A stretch of 64,000 bases of DNA from Atopomonas hussainii (GCF_900109735.1 NZ_FOAS01000001.1:62001-126000), one strand, 5' to 3'; shown: positions 15,250 to 24,574, numbered from the stretch's first letter. The notes: generated by a model not told the origin, from the sequence alone. Translations and numbers: made by a program.

Positions 15250-17019
15250 ATGGCCGCTAACGACACCCAACGCTGGAAAGAGAAATACCTCGCCCTAGCG
15301 GAACAACAGGACGCCCGTGATAAAGACTGGCAAGGCCGCCTCGACCTGCTGCGCCGTGGCTTAGTACGCACCAGCATGGCCGCCGAAGGCTCTGATCCGG
15401 CGGTGGATCAGTGCATGGGCGAGCTGCGCACGCAGCTGCGCCAAAACGACAACGACCAAGGCATGGCGGCGCTGATTCCGCGCTTAGAGAAAATCGTTCT
15501 GCACTCGGAAGAGCAGCGTGAGGAACGCCTCACCTTGCTGGCCAAAGCCCTGCGCCAACTTAGCGAACAACTGCAAGAGCTGCCGATTCCCAAGCCGCTG
15601 GGCAAACAACTCAAGCAGCTGGCGAAACAAGTCGATCAACGCGTGCGCCACCTCAAAGACTTGCCCGCACTGGTGGAAGAGTTGGGCAGCCTGCAAGCAC
15701 AGATCATCGTGCAAATTCAGGGCGCCGAAGAAGAGCGCCCTGGCTTTTGGCAGCGCCTGATCAAAGGCAAACAACAGACCGAAGCCAACAGCACCGCGCA
15801 AGACGACCCTGCTGCCGCTCCCAGCGCCGGCACCGCCGCTGCGCCAACGGCCGAGCCGCCCGCCAGCAGCGCCGCCGTCACGCCCGACCCGGCGCCAGCG
15901 GCCAGCCCGTTAACCCCCGGCCCGAAAGCCTACGCCATCAACGAGGCACCCGAGCCTGGCTACAGCGCGATTGCCGAGCATATCGAGGCCACCCTGAGCA
16001 GTTTGCTGAGCGCGCTGGAGATCCCCGACACCCATCGCAGCCAAGGTGAAACGCTGATTGAGCGCGTCACCGCCGGACTGAACTGGTACGAACTGGCCGC
16101 CGTGTTAGATGAGCTGAAAGTACTGGTACTGGCCTGTTTGAATCAGGGGGAGCATGAGTTCCAACGCTATCTAGCCGCGCTGAATGAGCGCCTTTCCAGC
16201 TTCCAAGACAACCTCAAAGATGCGCACATCGGCTATCAAGAGTCGCTCTCCAGCGCTCATGAGCTGGACCGCGACCTGCGCGAACAAGTCGATGGCCTGC
16301 AATCCAGCGTCAAACAAGCCACCGACTTAGACAACCTAAAACGCACCGTCGAGAGCCGCCTGGACGGCCTGTTAAGCACCATGGACACCTATCAGCAGGC
16401 CCGCGACCAGCGCGAAAAACAGGTCGCGCAAAAGCTGCAAACCTTGGTCGACAAGGTGGCCAACATGGAAGATGAAGCGAAGAACTTCCGCGCCCACCTT
16501 GAAGAGCAAAAGCAAAAAGCCCTGCAAGACGCCCTTACCGGCTTGCCCAATCGCGCCGCCTGGGAAGAACGTTTAGGCCTTGAGGTGGCACGCTGGCAGC
16601 GCTATGGCGGCGACTTGCAGCTAGCGGTTATCGATGTCGACTTCTTTAAAAAGATCAACGACAGCTACGGCCATTTGGCCGGCGACAAGGTGCTGCGCAT
16701 CATTGCCCAAGAGGTGGCCAAACGGCTGCGCAAAACCGATTTCGTCGCGCGCTTTGGTGGCGAAGAGTTTGTCGTGCTGCTGCCGGCAACCGATCTTGAG
16801 GCCGGCTTTAAGGTGCTCGATGATTTGCGCCGTGGCATTGAAGCCTGCCCGTTCCACTTTAAAGGCGCGCCACTGACCATCACCGTGTCGTGCGGCATCA
16901 GCGCTTTTGCCGACAAAGACAGCGCCTCGCAGGTGTTTGAGCGTGCCGACCAAGCGCTGTATGCAGCCAAGAATGGCGGGCGCAATCAAGTGCGCAAGGC
17001 CGAAACGCCCAGCACATGA
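15250..17019 (+). CDS. GGDEF diguanylate cyclase with long coiled N-terminal region
   Basis: The 589-residue protein ends in a full GGDEF domain (residues about 425-585): DALTGLPNRAAWEERL, VIDVDFFKKINDSYGHLAGDKVL, and the active-site RFGGEEF near 501-507, so it should make cyclic di-GMP. The region before it has no membrane segment; it comprises helical segments, an Ala/Pro/Thr-rich linker at about 180-225, and a long heptad-like coiled coil (about 310-425) feeding the catalytic domain, which suggests dimer-controlled activity. An inhibitory RxxD motif five residues before GGEEF is not evident. In P. aeruginosa the same position holds the diguanylate cyclase PA5487 (DgcH). It is monocistronic. 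Confidence 0.93.
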   Translation: MAANDTQRWKEKYLALAEQQDARDKDWQGRLDLLRRGLVRTSMAAEGSDPAVDQCMGELRTQLRQNDNDQGMAALIPRLEKIVLHSEEQREERLTLLAKALRQLSEQLQELPIPKPLGKQLKQLAKQVDQRVRHLKDLPALVEELGSLQAQIIVQIQGAEEERPGFWQRLIKGKQQTEANSTAQDDPAAAPSAGTAAAPTAEPPASSAAVTPDPAPAASPLTPGPKAYAINEAPEPGYSAIAEHIEATLSSLLSALEIPDTHRSQGETLIERVTAGLNWYELAAVLDELKVLVLACLNQGEHEFQRYLAALNERLSSFQDNLKDAHIGYQESLSSAHELDRDLREQVDGLQSSVKQATDLDNLKRTVESRLDGLLSTMDTYQQARDQREKQVAQKLQTLVDKVANMEDEAKNFRAHLEEQKQKALQDALTGLPNRAAWEERLGLEVARWQRYGGDLQLAVIDVDFFKKINDSYGHLAGDKVLRIIAQEVAKRLRKTDFVARFGGEEFVVLLPATDLEAGFKVLDDLRRGIEACPFHFKGAPLTITVSCGISAFADKDSASQVFERADQALYAAKNGGRNQVRKAETPST

Positions 17020-17106
17020 CGTCTATCTGCACAGCCCTGACGCCTACTCACAGTCAGCCGCCTGCTGCTTTTGTTAGCATGCGCGGCCCTTTAAGCCGCT
17101 AACCTT

Positions 17107-17706
17107 ATGCACGGTATGGAAATTTTCAGTATCGCGGTGTTGATCTTTCTGGTGATCGACCCGTTCGGCAACATTGCCATTTTTCTCTCCGCACTCAGCG
17201 GCGTACCCGCCGCGCGGCGCACCAAAGTCATTCTTCGCGAACTGCTGTTCGCCTTGGTGCTGCTGTTGCTGTTTCTCACCTTTGGCGAGCACATCCTCAC
17301 CGCGCTGGGCCTCTCGCGCGAGGCAATCTCGATTGCCGGCGGGATCATCCTGTTCGTGGTCGCCATGCGCCTGATCTTCCCCAGTAAAGAAGGCCTGTTC
17401 GGCGACAGCCCCGATGGCGAGCCGATGCTAGTGCCACTGGCCACCCCTGCGGTGGCTGGCCCTTCGGCATTAGCCATCTTGATGACCCTGCGCAACACCC
17501 ACGAAGGCCCGGTATGGGAGCTGTACGCCGGCCTTGGTTTGGCCTGGTTTGGCTGCGCGCTGATCCTCTTGCAAGCCGCCACCTTGCATCGCCTGCTCGG
17601 CCCGCGTGGCCTAACCGCCTGTGAGCGCCTGATGGGTATGCTGCTAATCATGCTCAGCGTCGACATGCTGCTCGATAGCTTTAAATCAGCGCTGCATTTG
17701 GGCTAA
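17107..17706 (+). CDS. MarC family integral membrane protein
   Basis: The 199-residue protein has about six membrane segments and the MarC pattern FLVIDPFGNIAIFLS near the N-terminus, LGLSREAISIAGGIILFVVAMRLIFP in the middle, and PLATPAVAGPSALAILMTL near residue 113. Function of the family is unsettled; small-solute transport has been proposed. It is followed by the AmpD-like lipoprotein gene after 3 bp, so both are probably one transcript. P. aeruginosa keeps the same neighbour pair. Confidence 0.87.
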   Translation: MHGMEIFSIAVLIFLVIDPFGNIAIFLSALSGVPAARRTKVILRELLFALVLLLLFLTFGEHILTALGLSREAISIAGGIILFVVAMRLIFPSKEGLFGDSPDGEPMLVPLATPAVAGPSALAILMTLRNTHEGPVWELYAGLGLAWFGCALILLQAATLHRLLGPRGLTACERLMGMLLIMLSVDMLLDSFKSALHLG

Positions 17707-17709
17707 GCC

Positions 17710-18498
17710 ATGCGCACGATTTGGCTGCTCGTCGCTGTCTTGTTGCTCGCTGGCTGCAGCGGCACTCCGCTGGCGCCGGAGCGCAGTGTGCGTGCCAGCA
17801 GCCAAGACAGCCGCGTGCAGTACATAGTGCTGCACTACACCTCAAGCAATCTGGCCGAATCCTTGGCCACGCTGAGTCGCGGGCAGGTCAGCAGTCATTA
17901 CTTGATTGGCGAAGACGGCCACGTCTGGCAACTGGTGGATGACCACGCGCGCGCCTGGCACGCCGGCGAAAGCCAATGGCAAGGCCGCACCTACTTAAAC
18001 GCGACGAGCTTAGGCATCGAGCTGGTCAACTTGGGCTACACCGACGAAGCCGACGGCACGCGGCGCTGGCATGCATACGACCCTCGGCAAATCCGCGCCC
18101 TGAAAGCCCTGCTGGCCGAACTGCTACAGCGCCATCAACTCGGCCCCGAGCGCGTGTTAGGCCATAGCGATATTGCCCCCGGCCGCAAAGTCGACCCTGG
18201 CCCACTCTTCCCTTGGACTGAATTGGCTGCTGAAGGATTGGCGCAAGCGCCCAGTGAGCGCGCTATTGCCCAAGCGCGTCTCACACTGGCCAGCCAAGTG
18301 CCAACAGCGGATTGGTTTGCTGAACGCTTAAAGAAGCTGGGGTATTTAGCGCCGTGGTATGTGCTAACGGCAGACTCTGAGCACACGCAGCTGCGTAAAG
18401 CACTCAGCGCCTTTCAGCTGCGCTATCGGCCGAATGACTTTAATGGCGAGCCCGATCTGGCCAGCGCGGCTTTACTGGCCGCACTGACCGATCAGTAA
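17710..18498 (+). CDS. N-acetylmuramoyl-L-alanine amidase, AmpD type, lipoprotein (AmpDh2-like)
   Basis: The 262-residue lipoprotein cuts the amide between N-acetylmuramic acid and the stem peptide. The lipobox LLAGC places the acylated Cys at residue 16. Zinc ligands appear in YIVLHYTSS and in RVLGHSDIAPGRKVDPGPLFPW (His, then Asp), the amidase_2 signature. A C-terminal region (about 190-255) resembles a peptidoglycan-binding domain (LRKALSAFQLRYRPNDFNGEPDLASAALLAAL). Location is probably the periplasmic face of the outer membrane. AmpDh2 in P. aeruginosa occupies the same locus and helps control AmpC induction through muropeptide levels. It ends 3 bp from the convergent lipoprotein gene. 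Confidence 0.92.
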   Translation: MRTIWLLVAVLLLAGCSGTPLAPERSVRASSQDSRVQYIVLHYTSSNLAESLATLSRGQVSSHYLIGEDGHVWQLVDDHARAWHAGESQWQGRTYLNATSLGIELVNLGYTDEADGTRRWHAYDPRQIRALKALLAELLQRHQLGPERVLGHSDIAPGRKVDPGPLFPWTELAAEGLAQAPSERAIAQARLTLASQVPTADWFAERLKKLGYLAPWYVLTADSEHTQLRKALSAFQLRYRPNDFNGEPDLASAALLAALTDQ

Positions 18499-18501
18499 GA
18501 T

Positions 18502-19158
18502 TTACTGCAACACCAAACGCGCGTCGCGGGTTACGCGATTGATCACTGGCTTCACATCGTTGAGCGTCAGCTGCGCGTCTTTATTCGACAGGTTTTCGCC
18601 AAAGGCCTTGCGCACCGCACGAAGCATCGGCTGGCTAGTGCCACCATCGACCGCTTCGGATTCAAAGTACAACGACACTTGCTGATCACGCTTACCCGCC
18701 GCGATCATCGCGCCAGCAACAACCAAGGTTACCGGCACCACCTCGTAGGGCTGCCATTCTTCGTTGGCGGTAGTCACCGCGGTCAGCGCCGCGCGCACCA
18801 CTAAGGTATCGCTGCTGGCTTGCTGCACAATGGGACGAACCTTGGCCAGCTCAGCGGTGAGCTGCTGCTGCGAGTAGCGGCAAATGTCATCAATCACCTG
18901 CGCCGATACTTGCTCACTGGGCTGTGGTTTGGGGTGGAAGCACACCGGCTCAACCATAATGCTGGCGTAGTTGTTCACATCAAAGCCGTCGGCCACCCAG
19001 CGCAGCACGGGTTCTCCACTGGCCGCCTCAAGCGGCTGCAGCTGTGAGTAATCGGCCAAGAAACCTGAATATTGCTCCGGCGCAGTGGTTTTACCCGCAC
19101 AACCGACCAGCACACTGCTAGCTAACGCTAGCCCGAGCAAAGCGCTTTTATGCATCAT
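18502..19158 (-). CDS. DUF3313 family lipoprotein
   Basis: The 218-residue protein starts MMHKSALLGLALASSVLVGC, a clear lipoprotein signal with the acylated Cys at residue 20. The body matches DUF3313: YSGFLADYSQLQP early, then a conserved beta-rich region and VSLYFESEAVDGGTSQPMLRAVRKAFGENLSN near the C-terminus. Function is unknown. I chose the ATG at 19158 because AAGGAG lies 7 bp upstream; a GTG at 19164 is too close to it. It is convergent with the amidase gene, with only 3 bp between stop codons. Confidence 0.85.
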   Translation of the reverse strand: MMHKSALLGLALASSVLVGCAGKTTAPEQYSGFLADYSQLQPLEAASGEPVLRWVADGFDVNNYASIMVEPVCFHPKPQPSEQVSAQVIDDICRYSQQQLTAELAKVRPIVQQASSDTLVVRAALTAVTTANEEWQPYEVVPVTLVVAGAMIAAGKRDQQVSLYFESEAVDGGTSQPMLRAVRKAFGENLSNKDAQLTLNDVKPVINRVTRDARLVLQ

Positions 19159-19225
19159 GTGCACACTCCTTCGTTAATGGCCGTAACAGCCTAGTCGATA
19201 ACCCAAAACAGGGTAAGGAAACCTT

Positions 19226-20455
19226 ATGCTCAACACCCTTTGGCTCAGTTTCTTTTGGCTGGCCGCGCTGGCCGCCTTGTGGCGCTGGCTGGTGCAGGGT
19301 GACGCTGCCGTATTTGCCGCGCTGGTCGATAGCCTATTTAGCATGGCAAAGGTGTCGGTTGAGTTAATGGTGCTGCTGTTCGGCACCCTCACCCTGTGGC
19401 TGGGTTTTTTGGCGATTGCCGAGCGCGCGGGGCTGATCGACCTACTCGCCAAGCTGCTAGCGCCGCTGTTTAAACGCCTGATGCCCGAGGTGCCGCCCGG
19501 CCACCCGGCGCTGGGGCTGATTACCCTAAACTTTGCCGCCAACGGCCTAGGGCTGGATAACGCCGCCACGCCGATTGGCCTGCGCGCGATGAAAGAGTTG
19601 CAGACGCTCAACCCTAAGCCCGACACCGCCAGCAACGCGCAGATTCTGTTTTTGGTGCTGAATAGCTCATCACTGACCCTGCTGCCGGTGTCGATCTTTA
19701 TGTACCGCCTGCAACAAGGCGCAGAAGACCCGGCGTTGGTGTTCTTACCCATCCTGCTCGCCACCAGCGCGTCGACCTTGGCCGGTTTGTTGGCGGTGAG
19801 CTTAGTCCAGCGCTTAAAACTCTGGGACCCGGTGGTGATGGCCTACTTAGGCGGCGGTGCCTTGCTGCTTGGCAGCTTTATGGCGTTTTTGGCCGGGCTA
19901 TCGGTGACCGCGCTGAATGAGCTGTCGAGCTTATTGGGCAACGCCACCCTGTTCGGTTTAATTCTGCTGTTCGTCACCGTCGGCGCACTGCGCAAAGTGC
20001 CGGTGTACGAGACCTTTGTGGAGGGCGCCAAACAAGGCTTTAACGTCGCCCGCGACCTGCTGCCGTACTTGATTGCCATGCTCTGCGCGATTGGCGTGCT
20101 GCGCGCCAGCGGCGTGCTGGATGGCCTGCTCAGCGGCATTCGTTACTTGGTTGACTTAGCCGGGCTGGATAACCGCTTTGTCGATGCCCTGCCCACGGCC
20201 TTAATGAAGCCGTTCTCTGGCAGCGGCGCACGCGCCATGCTGATCGAAACCATGCAAGCGCATGGTGTAGACAGCTTCCCCGCCTTACTGGCCGCCACGG
20301 TGCAAGGCAGCACCGAAACCACCTTTTATGTGTTGGCCGTGTACTTTGGCGCGGTCGGCATTCAGCGCGCCCGCCATGCGGTGGGCTGCGCCTTAGTAGC
20401 GGATTTAGCCGGGGTGCTGGCGGCGATTGCCGTGTGCTATGCGTTTTTTTCCTAA
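19226..20455 (+). CDS. SpmA-SpmB-like fused membrane protein (nucleoside recognition domain)
   Basis: The 409-residue membrane protein joins two halves related to the spore maturation proteins SpmA and SpmB. The first half has SMAKVSVELMVLLFGTLTLWLGFLAIAERAGLI and LNFAANGLGLDNAATPIGLRAMKELQ, the second VYETFVEGAKQGFNVARDLLPYLIAMLCAIGVLRASG and TALMKPFSGSGARAMLIETM followed by QGSTETTFYVLAVYFG. Each half carries a gate/nucleoside recognition domain. In Bacillus the two are separate and needed for spore-core dehydration; this organism is not expected to sporulate, so the role here is unknown, possibly transport. It is a lone gene. Confidence 0.85.
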   Translation: MLNTLWLSFFWLAALAALWRWLVQGDAAVFAALVDSLFSMAKVSVELMVLLFGTLTLWLGFLAIAERAGLIDLLAKLLAPLFKRLMPEVPPGHPALGLITLNFAANGLGLDNAATPIGLRAMKELQTLNPKPDTASNAQILFLVLNSSSLTLLPVSIFMYRLQQGAEDPALVFLPILLATSASTLAGLLAVSLVQRLKLWDPVVMAYLGGGALLLGSFMAFLAGLSVTALNELSSLLGNATLFGLILLFVTVGALRKVPVYETFVEGAKQGFNVARDLLPYLIAMLCAIGVLRASGVLDGLLSGIRYLVDLAGLDNRFVDALPTALMKPFSGSGARAMLIETMQAHGVDSFPALLAATVQGSTETTFYVLAVYFGAVGIQRARHAVGCALVADLAGVLAAIAVCYAFFS

Positions 20456-20544
20456 ACCAGTGCGTTAAAACGCTGGCGCGTTTCTGCCAATCTCTGGCCG
20501 CCACAGCCCTGCCCGGCCACTGGCAAACACACTAATGTGTGCTG

Positions 20545-21510
20545 ATGAGCCTACGCATTCTAATCACCGGCGCTGGCGGCTATCTGGGCCGCCGTTTGCT
20601 GGAACACCTGCGCCAGCAGCAACCACACTGGCAACTGATTGCCACCTCGCGGCGCACGCCATTTGCCCAAGCCGCCGCAGGGCTGATCTGGCAGCCGCTG
20701 GATGTCAGCGACCGCGTTGCGGTGCAGGCCGCCTTTGCCGCCCATCGCCCGCACGCGGTGGTGCACTTAGCCGCCGTACTTAACCCGCCAGCGGGGATGA
20801 GCCACGAGCAACTGCGCACCATCGAGGTGGATGGCACCCGTCATGTGCTGGACGCCGCACTCGCCCACGGTTGTCAGCAGGTGATTGTCAGTAGCTCCGG
20901 CGCCGCCTATGGCTATCACGCCGACAACCCGGCGTGGCTTACGGAGGACATGCCGCTGCGCGGTCATCCGGCGTTTGCTTACGCGCAAAACAAGGTCGCC
21001 GTGGAAGCGCTATTGGATGACTACCGCGCTCAGCATCCGCAACTGAAACAGCTGATCTTGCGTATTGGCACTGTGCTGGGGCCAAACACCGATAACCTGA
21101 TCAGCGATTTATTCCGCAAGCGCTGGGTGCTCGGCGTGCGCGGTAGTCAAAGCCCGTTCGTGTTTATTTGGGATGAAGACGTGGTGGAAATCATCCGCCT
21201 CGGCCTGCTCGAACAGCGCAGCGGTTGCTTTAACCTCGCCGGCGATGGCGCCGTGCCGCTGGCGCAGATTGCCGCACAGCTGGATAAACCCTTTATTGCC
21301 CCGCCTGCATGGCTGCTAAAAGGTGCCCTAAAAGTGCTGAACTACTGGCAGCTCAGCCAATACCACAGCGACCAAGTGGACTTTCTCCGCTATCGCCCGG
21401 TGCTGTGCAATCGGCGCTTAAAGGAGCAATTCGGCTACACCCCGCGCTTCACCAGCGAGCAGGCGCTGGCAGCGTTTATCGCGGCACAATCCACCGCAGC
21501 GCCGGCCTAA
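20545..21510 (+). CDS. NAD-dependent epimerase/dehydratase family protein (extended SDR)
   Basis: The 321-residue protein has the extended short-chain dehydrogenase layout: a nucleotide-binding GAGGYLGRRLLEHL turn at residues 8-21, HLAAVLNPPAG, the Ser of SSSGAAYG and the active-site Tyr-x-x-x-Lys in YAQNKVA near residue 149. Substrate specificity cannot be assigned. The ATG at 20545 is preferred to a GTG two codons earlier. No good ribosome-binding site is visible; instead CACAC-TAAT-GTGTG (20529-20542) lies just ahead of the start and could be a small operator. Flanking genes are unrelated. Confidence 0.85.
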   Translation: MSLRILITGAGGYLGRRLLEHLRQQQPHWQLIATSRRTPFAQAAAGLIWQPLDVSDRVAVQAAFAAHRPHAVVHLAAVLNPPAGMSHEQLRTIEVDGTRHVLDAALAHGCQQVIVSSSGAAYGYHADNPAWLTEDMPLRGHPAFAYAQNKVAVEALLDDYRAQHPQLKQLILRIGTVLGPNTDNLISDLFRKRWVLGVRGSQSPFVFIWDEDVVEIIRLGLLEQRSGCFNLAGDGAVPLAQIAAQLDKPFIAPPAWLLKGALKVLNYWQLSQYHSDQVDFLRYRPVLCNRRLKEQFGYTPRFTSEQALAAFIAAQSTAAPA

Positions 21511-21578
21511 TCGCCACTGCGGATTAACCCCGACATCACGTAGGCTTAGGCTTTGCCCTGCCTACGAGACACTCGCTT

Positions 21579-22016
21579 ATGCACGCCACCGAACATTACC
21601 GCCGCCTGATTAGCATGTACGCCGCGGCGCCGATTAATCAGATCTACCAACCGACCCTGACGGTGGGCGAAGGCGAAGCGGAAATCACCATTGAACTCAG
21701 CGAGCAGCTGCACCACAGCGCGGGCGCGGTACACGGCTCGGTGTATTTCAAGATGCTCGATGATGCGGCGTTTTTTGCTGCGAACTCGCTAGAGCCAGAA
21801 TTCTTCGTACTCACCGCCAGCTTTACCACCTACCTGACCCGCCCGGTGGTGAGCGGCCCGCTACGCGCAGTGGGCAAGGTGGTCAGCCAAACCCGCACGC
21901 AGTTTATTGCCGAGGCCGTGGCCTATGACGAGCAAGGCCGCGAAGTGGGCCGTGGTAACGGAATTTTCGTGCGCGGCAAAGCGCCGTTAAAAGAAGCGCG
22001 CGGCTATAACGATTAA
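21579..22016 (+). CDS. PaaI-type thioesterase (hotdog fold)
   Basis: The 145-residue protein shows the hotdog core HHSAGAVHGSVYFKMLDDAAFFAANSL near residues 47-73 with a His-Gly-Ser turn and an Asp in the helix, then FFVLTASFTTYLTRPVVSGPLRAVGKVV. This matches the PaaI/YdiI group of acyl-CoA thioesterases, which act as tetramers or hexamers in the cytoplasm. Its acyl-CoA substrate is unknown. The stop overlaps the stop region of the convergent sua5 gene by 4 bp. Confidence 0.82.
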   Translation: MHATEHYRRLISMYAAAPINQIYQPTLTVGEGEAEITIELSEQLHHSAGAVHGSVYFKMLDDAAFFAANSLEPEFFVLTASFTTYLTRPVVSGPLRAVGKVVSQTRTQFIAEAVAYDEQGREVGRGNGIFVRGKAPLKEARGYND

Positions 22017-22954
22017 CCCGGCTGCGTGGCGCGGCTAAGGCGATCGTGCACCGCCGTCCACGCCTCGCCGCTGGGCGGCAGCTCAACATAGATGCGTTCA
22101 AGCCCGGCGTTATCCAGCGCATACAGCGCGGCATACAAGCCACGCGCATAGGCAATCGGCTCGCTGCCTAAACATTGCACTGGGCCGGCTAAGTCGTTAC
22201 GCGGGTTTAGCAATAACCAGCCGCAGCGTGGGTCTTGCAGCGCACTAGCGGGCAATTCGCTTACCGCAAACGCCGGCGTACCCGGCGCATAGTGCTTGTG
22301 ATGCTGGCCCGGCACGCGCACCTCGCCAGCGCTGCCGCGCAGCAAGGGTTCGCCGAGGACTTGCTCAATCGCTGCAGGATCTAAGGTGCCGGCGCGCAAC
22401 AAACGCGGCTGTTCATCCAGCAAGCTGACAATGGTGGATTCCAGCCCCACCGCACACGCGCCACCATCCACGATTAGCAGCTCATCGCCAGCAAACTGCT
22501 GCGCCACATGCGCCGCGCAGGTGGGGCTGATCGACATATAACGGTTCGCCGAAGGCGCCACTAACGCACCACCAAAGGCACTGAGCAGCGCCTGCGCTTG
22601 CGGGTGCGCCGGGGCGCGCAAAGCCACGCTGGCTTGCCCGGCCGTCACTGCTGGCAGCACATCCGATTGCGCGGGCAGCACTAAGGTCAGCGGCCCCGGC
22701 CAGAAGGCAGCCATCAAACGCTCGGCGGCCTCCGGCACGCTGGCGGCCCACGCATCGACCTGCTCACGTCCCGGTACATGCACAATCAGCGGGTTGCTCG
22801 CCGGCCGGCCTTTAAGCGCAAACACCTTAGCCACCGCCGCAGGGTTACGTGCATCGGCGGCTAAGCCGTAGACAGTTTCGGTCGGCAAGGCGACCAGCTC
22901 ACCGGCTTTTAACTGCGCAGCGGCTAGGGCGATATCGTGGGTGATCGTAGCCAT
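22013..22954 (-). CDS. L-threonylcarbamoyladenylate synthase, long Sua5 form
   Basis: The 313-residue enzyme forms threonylcarbamoyl-AMP, the donor for the t6A modification of tRNA position 37. The YrdC domain (about residues 10-200) has LPTETVYGLAADA, KGRPASNPLIVHV, WPGPLTLVL and APSANRYMSISPTCAAHV; a linker and a C-terminal Sua5 domain (about 235-310) follow, absent from TsaC. A second, short-form paralogue is encoded at 50753-51307, so this organism has both types. Its start overlaps the lpxL-family stop by one base, so the pair is translationally coupled. Confidence 0.92.
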   Translation of the reverse strand: MATITHDIALAAAQLKAGELVALPTETVYGLAADARNPAAVAKVFALKGRPASNPLIVHVPGREQVDAWAASVPEAAERLMAAFWPGPLTLVLPAQSDVLPAVTAGQASVALRAPAHPQAQALLSAFGGALVAPSANRYMSISPTCAAHVAQQFAGDELLIVDGGACAVGLESTIVSLLDEQPRLLRAGTLDPAAIEQVLGEPLLRGSAGEVRVPGQHHKHYAPGTPAFAVSELPASALQDPRCGWLLLNPRNDLAGPVQCLGSEPIAYARGLYAALYALDNAGLERIYVELPPSGEAWTAVHDRLSRATQPG

Positions 22955-23841
22955 CAGTACAGCTTCGGCATGCCTTCAGGGCGCTTCTTAAAGCGTTTCA
23001 TACTCCACATGTACTGATTCGGGTAGCGCGCCACACTGCGCTCCATCGCGGCACTTAAGGCAGTCACAGCGGTGGGTACGTCCTCGGCAAACAAGTCTTC
23101 AGGCGCGGGCTCGATCACTACCTTAAAGCCCGAGCCATCGTCTAAGCGCAGCGCGTGCAGCACGATGGCCTGCGCCTTACCACCGACGACGAGGCTAGGG
23201 ACGAATTTGCTGGTTAAGGTCGGCACGCCGAAAAAAGGCACAAACTCGCCGCTGGATACCGAAGGCTCGGGGTCGGCGGCAATGCCAGCCACACCACCTT
23301 CGCGCAAGCCTTTAACCAACTTAAGGATGCCCTCACGGGTAGACGGCACCAGCGGGTTGCCCTGCTGCGAGCGGCGTTCGGTGATCAGTTTATTCACCAC
23401 TTCTAACTTGGACGGGCGATACAGAATGATGGTTTTGCACTTAGAGGCCGCGTACTGGTTCAGCACCTCCCAGTTGCCCAAGTGACTGGTGATCAGCACT
23501 AAGGGCTTGCCGCTGGCGATAGCCTGATCGAACAGCGCCTCGTTCTCTACTTCACGAATCAGCTTTAACGTACGCTCGGCGGGCCACATCCATGCGCTGG
23601 CCGCTTCGGTAATGGTGTGGCCGATGTGCTTGAGGCTGCGCTGCGCCAGCTGCTCACGTTCGGCAGCCGGCATGTTGGGGAAGCACGCCTGCAGGTTGAT
23701 GTGCACCACCTCGCGTGAGCGATTCGGCACGCGCCACAGCAGCCAACCAATCAAACCACCCAAGGCTTTCACCGCAGGCCACGGCAGCAAGGCAAACAAC
23801 TTCAGCAGTGCCACCACCACGGCGCCTTTAAATGCGTCCAC
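22954..23841 (-). CDS. LpxL/HtrB family lipid A biosynthesis acyltransferase
   Basis: The 295-residue enzyme adds a secondary acyl chain to lipid A at the inner face of the cytoplasmic membrane. An N-terminal hydrophobic anchor spans about residues 5-35; the catalytic HX4E motif is SHLGNWE with His120 and Glu125; IILYRPSK and GIAADPEPS follow, as in LpxL. In P. aeruginosa a homologue lies at the same position beside tag. Which acyl chain it adds cannot be read. It is co-transcribed with sua5. Confidence 0.88.
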   Translation of the reverse strand: MDAFKGAVVVALLKLFALLPWPAVKALGGLIGWLLWRVPNRSREVVHINLQACFPNMPAAEREQLAQRSLKHIGHTITEAASAWMWPAERTLKLIREVENEALFDQAIASGKPLVLITSHLGNWEVLNQYAASKCKTIILYRPSKLEVVNKLITERRSQQGNPLVPSTREGILKLVKGLREGGVAGIAADPEPSVSSGEFVPFFGVPTLTSKFVPSLVVGGKAQAIVLHALRLDDGSGFKVVIEPAPEDLFAEDVPTAVTALSAAMERSVARYPNQYMWSMKRFKKRPEGMPKLY

Positions 23842-23897
23842 AGAACTATCCCGAACAATACAAAGAGCGGCGATTGTAGCGGACTACGCAGTCAGGC

Positions 23898-24452
23898 TCA
23901 CCCTTTGGCCAATGGCGGGTAACGAAAGCAATCGGTGGTGTGGTCCATCACCATGCCGGTGGCCTGCATAAAGGCATAGCAAATGGTTGGGCCAACGAAG
24001 GTGAAACCGGATTTTTTCAGTGCTTTGCTCATCGCCTCGGCCTCAGGGGTAATCGCCGGTACGTCGCTGCGCTCTGCAAAGTGATTGATCTTCGGCGCAC
24101 CACCGACAAACGACCACAGCCAAGTCGCAGGGTCTTCGAGCTTGAGCCACGCCTGCGCGTTTTGCCGCGCGGCGCGCACTTTGAGTTTATTGCGGATGAT
24201 GCCGGGGTCGGCCAATAGCCGTGCCTCGTCGTCCGCCGTCATCGCGGCAATCCGCTGTGCATCGAAACCCCACAGCACCTCGCGATAGCGCTCGCGCTTT
24301 TTCAGCACGGTGATCCACGACAGCCCAGCCTGAAAGCCTTCCAGCAATAACAATTCGAACAGCGCCTGCGCATCGCGCTGCGGCACGCCCCATTCGTGAT
24401 CGTGGTAGTGGATGTACAGCGGGTCGTCGGTGCACCAGAAACAGCGTTGCAT
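23898..24452 (-). CDS. tag: DNA-3-methyladenine glycosylase I
   Basis: The 184-residue enzyme excises 3-methyladenine from alkylated DNA. The zinc-snap residues are visible: Cys4 and His17 in RCFWCTDDPLYIHYHDHEWG, and the late His and Cys in MDHTTDC. The catalytic-pocket region FELLLLEGFQAGLSWITVLKKRE matches Tag. The ATG at 24452 follows GGGAGG; a start at 24467 is less likely. Divergent from glyQ with 122 bp between starts, as in P. aeruginosa. Confidence 0.95.
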   Translation of the reverse strand: MQRCFWCTDDPLYIHYHDHEWGVPQRDAQALFELLLLEGFQAGLSWITVLKKRERYREVLWGFDAQRIAAMTADDEARLLADPGIIRNKLKVRAARQNAQAWLKLEDPATWLWSFVGGAPKINHFAERSDVPAITPEAEAMSKALKKSGFTFVGPTICYAFMQATGMVMDHTTDCFRYPPLAKG

Positions 24453-24574
24453 GAGGCCTCCCTGCAAAAACGCGAGCCAATCCGAATAATCGCCGCCTGC
24501 GCGGCGGTGGGTTATCCAGCGCCTGCAAGGTATACTCGCGGGCTATTTTTTAAAGCCTGATAGCGGTGACATTC

